Positions 5,917 through 6,583 of a DNA stretch of 6,583 bases are shown here, piece by piece (position 1 is the stretch's first letter; each line of letters begins with the position of its first letter). A program made the translations under genes and the position numbers. Source of the stretch: Rubritepida sp. (lineage in GTDB: Bacteria > Pseudomonadota > Alphaproteobacteria > Acetobacterales > Acetobacteraceae); NCBI GenBank assembly GCA_028291485.1, contig JAQGHZ010000136.1, positions 1 through 6,583 on the forward strand. Direction: 5' to 3'. Under the pieces are notes generated by a model, which saw only the letters and a program-made list of their open reading frames with translations, ran no database searches and was not told where the DNA came from.

Positions 5917-6583
5917 GCGGCGGCCTGCATTGGGAGCCGCCGCGCCGCGCCGTGCTGCCGGATGGAAGGCTGCACCTGCAGGACGGGCCGATCGACCTCG
6001 TGATCGGCATCGAGGGTGCGCGGGCCGCCATCCTGGAGGCGCGCGAAGGCGCCTGGCGGGCCCTGCATGGGGTCCTGGCCGCCCTCTCCGTGGAACTTCC
6101 CTTGCTGCGCGCGCCTTTGCTCGGACGCCTGCCCGATCTGCATCATCCCGTCGGCCGGCGCATGGCCGAGGCCGCCTGGCCCCACCGGGCGCAATTCGTG
6201 ACGCCCATGATCGCCGTGGCCGGTGCCGTCGCCGAGCATGTGCTGTTCGCCATCGCCGCCGTCCCGGGCCTGTCGCTCGCGCATGTGAACAATGGCGGCG
6301 ACATCGCCCTGCATCTCTCGCCGGCCAGCACCCTGCGGGTCGGCCTCATGGAGGGGCCTGAGGCGGCCGCGCCGAACGGCCTCGCCGTCATCCGGGCGGC
6401 CGACCCGGTGCGCGGCATCGCGACCTCCGGCTGGCGGGGGCGGAGCTTCTCGCTCGGCATCGCCGACGCCGTGACCGTCCTCGCCGAGCGCGCCCCCGAG
6501 GCCGATGCGGCGGCGAGCATCATCGCCAATGCCGTGGACGCCGAGCACGCTTCCGTCATCCGCCGTCCGGCCGAGAGCCTCGA
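5913..6583 (+). CDS. UPF0280 family protein, ApbE superfamily (partial, C-terminus beyond right edge)
   Basis: Member of UPF0280, a family of unknown function related to ApbE, the FAD:protein FMN transferase that attaches FMN covalently to proteins. 223 complete codons are present; family members are usually somewhat longer, so only the C-terminal tail is missing. The start is ATG at 5913, overlapping the preceding stop as ATGA. The N-terminus RRAVLPDGRLHLQDGPIDLV is typical. HVNNGGDIAL (124-133, Asp130) corresponds to the VNxGGD motif of ApbE, and SGWRGRSFSLGIADAVTVLA (172-191, Asp185) to the ADA metal-site region. No signal peptide is seen, unlike many ApbE lipoproteins, so it should act in the cytoplasm. 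Because it is coupled to an Hnr-family gene whose characterised relative has covalent flavin, a flavin-attachment or maturation role is a reasonable inference, not shown. Family assignment is confident. Confidence 0.88.
   Translation, partial: MSGGLHWEPPRRAVLPDGRLHLQDGPIDLVIGIEGARAAILEAREGAWRALHGVLAALSVELPLLRAPLLGRLPDLHHPVGRRMAEAAWPHRAQFVTPMIAVAGAVAEHVLFAIAAVPGLSLAHVNNGGDIALHLSPASTLRVGLMEGPEAAAPNGLAVIRAADPVRGIATSGWRGRSFSLGIADAVTVLAERAPEADAAASIIANAVDAEHASVIRRPAESL

Noticed and set aside
1..6583. CRISPR arrays, tRNA or rRNA genes, complete insertion sequences
   Set aside because: No regularly spaced repeats, no cloverleaf or rRNA-like sequence, and no transposase with paired terminal repeats were seen.

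Overview
The window looks like high-GC chromosomal DNA of a proteobacterium, most likely an alphaproteobacterium. This is inferred from the strong G/C preference at third codon positions, the very dense gene packing, and the resemblance of the proteins to families familiar from Rhodospirillales- and Rhizobiales-type genomes. No taxonomic marker gene is present, so the placement is tentative.

Layout. Positions 1-614 (minus strand) hold most of a LivG-type ABC transporter ATPase, cut by the left edge at the H-loop. Positions 615-991 are a divergent intergenic region. It carries a TGTCCGG inverted repeat, a possible decayed coding fragment and a plausible promoter, with a Shine-Dalgarno site that can fold into a small hairpin. 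From 992 to the right edge runs a tightly overlapping plus-strand operon of four genes: (1) the FAD subunit of a molybdenum hydroxylase (992-1747); (2) a polypeptide fusing the two-[2Fe-2S] subunit to the molybdopterin subunit of the same enzyme (1744-4420), which needs a one-base frame change near 3490 to be read through; (3) a 6-hydroxynicotinate-reductase-family protein (4414-5916); and (4) a UPF0280 protein of the ApbE (flavin transferase) superfamily (5913 to the right edge).

How the genes may work together. The set FAD subunit, iron-sulfur, molybdopterin and reductase resembles the first two steps of the nicotinate fermentation gene cluster of Eubacterium barkeri (nicotinate dehydrogenase NdhF/S/L/M, then 6-hydroxynicotinate reductase Hnr). 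The inferred job is hydroxylation of an N-heteroaromatic ring followed by partial ring reduction. Nicotinate is the leading candidate substrate, but the sequence does not prove it. The neighbouring ABC ATPase could belong to an importer for a related compound.

Two points deserve attention. First, the frame change falls inside the molybdopterin domain close to where E. barkeri divides this domain into separate NdhL and NdhM subunits. Second, E. barkeri Hnr is reported to carry a covalently bound flavin, and here an Hnr homologue overlaps a gene for an ApbE-like protein. That suggests, without proving it, that UPF0280 is the flavin-attaching partner of this reductase.
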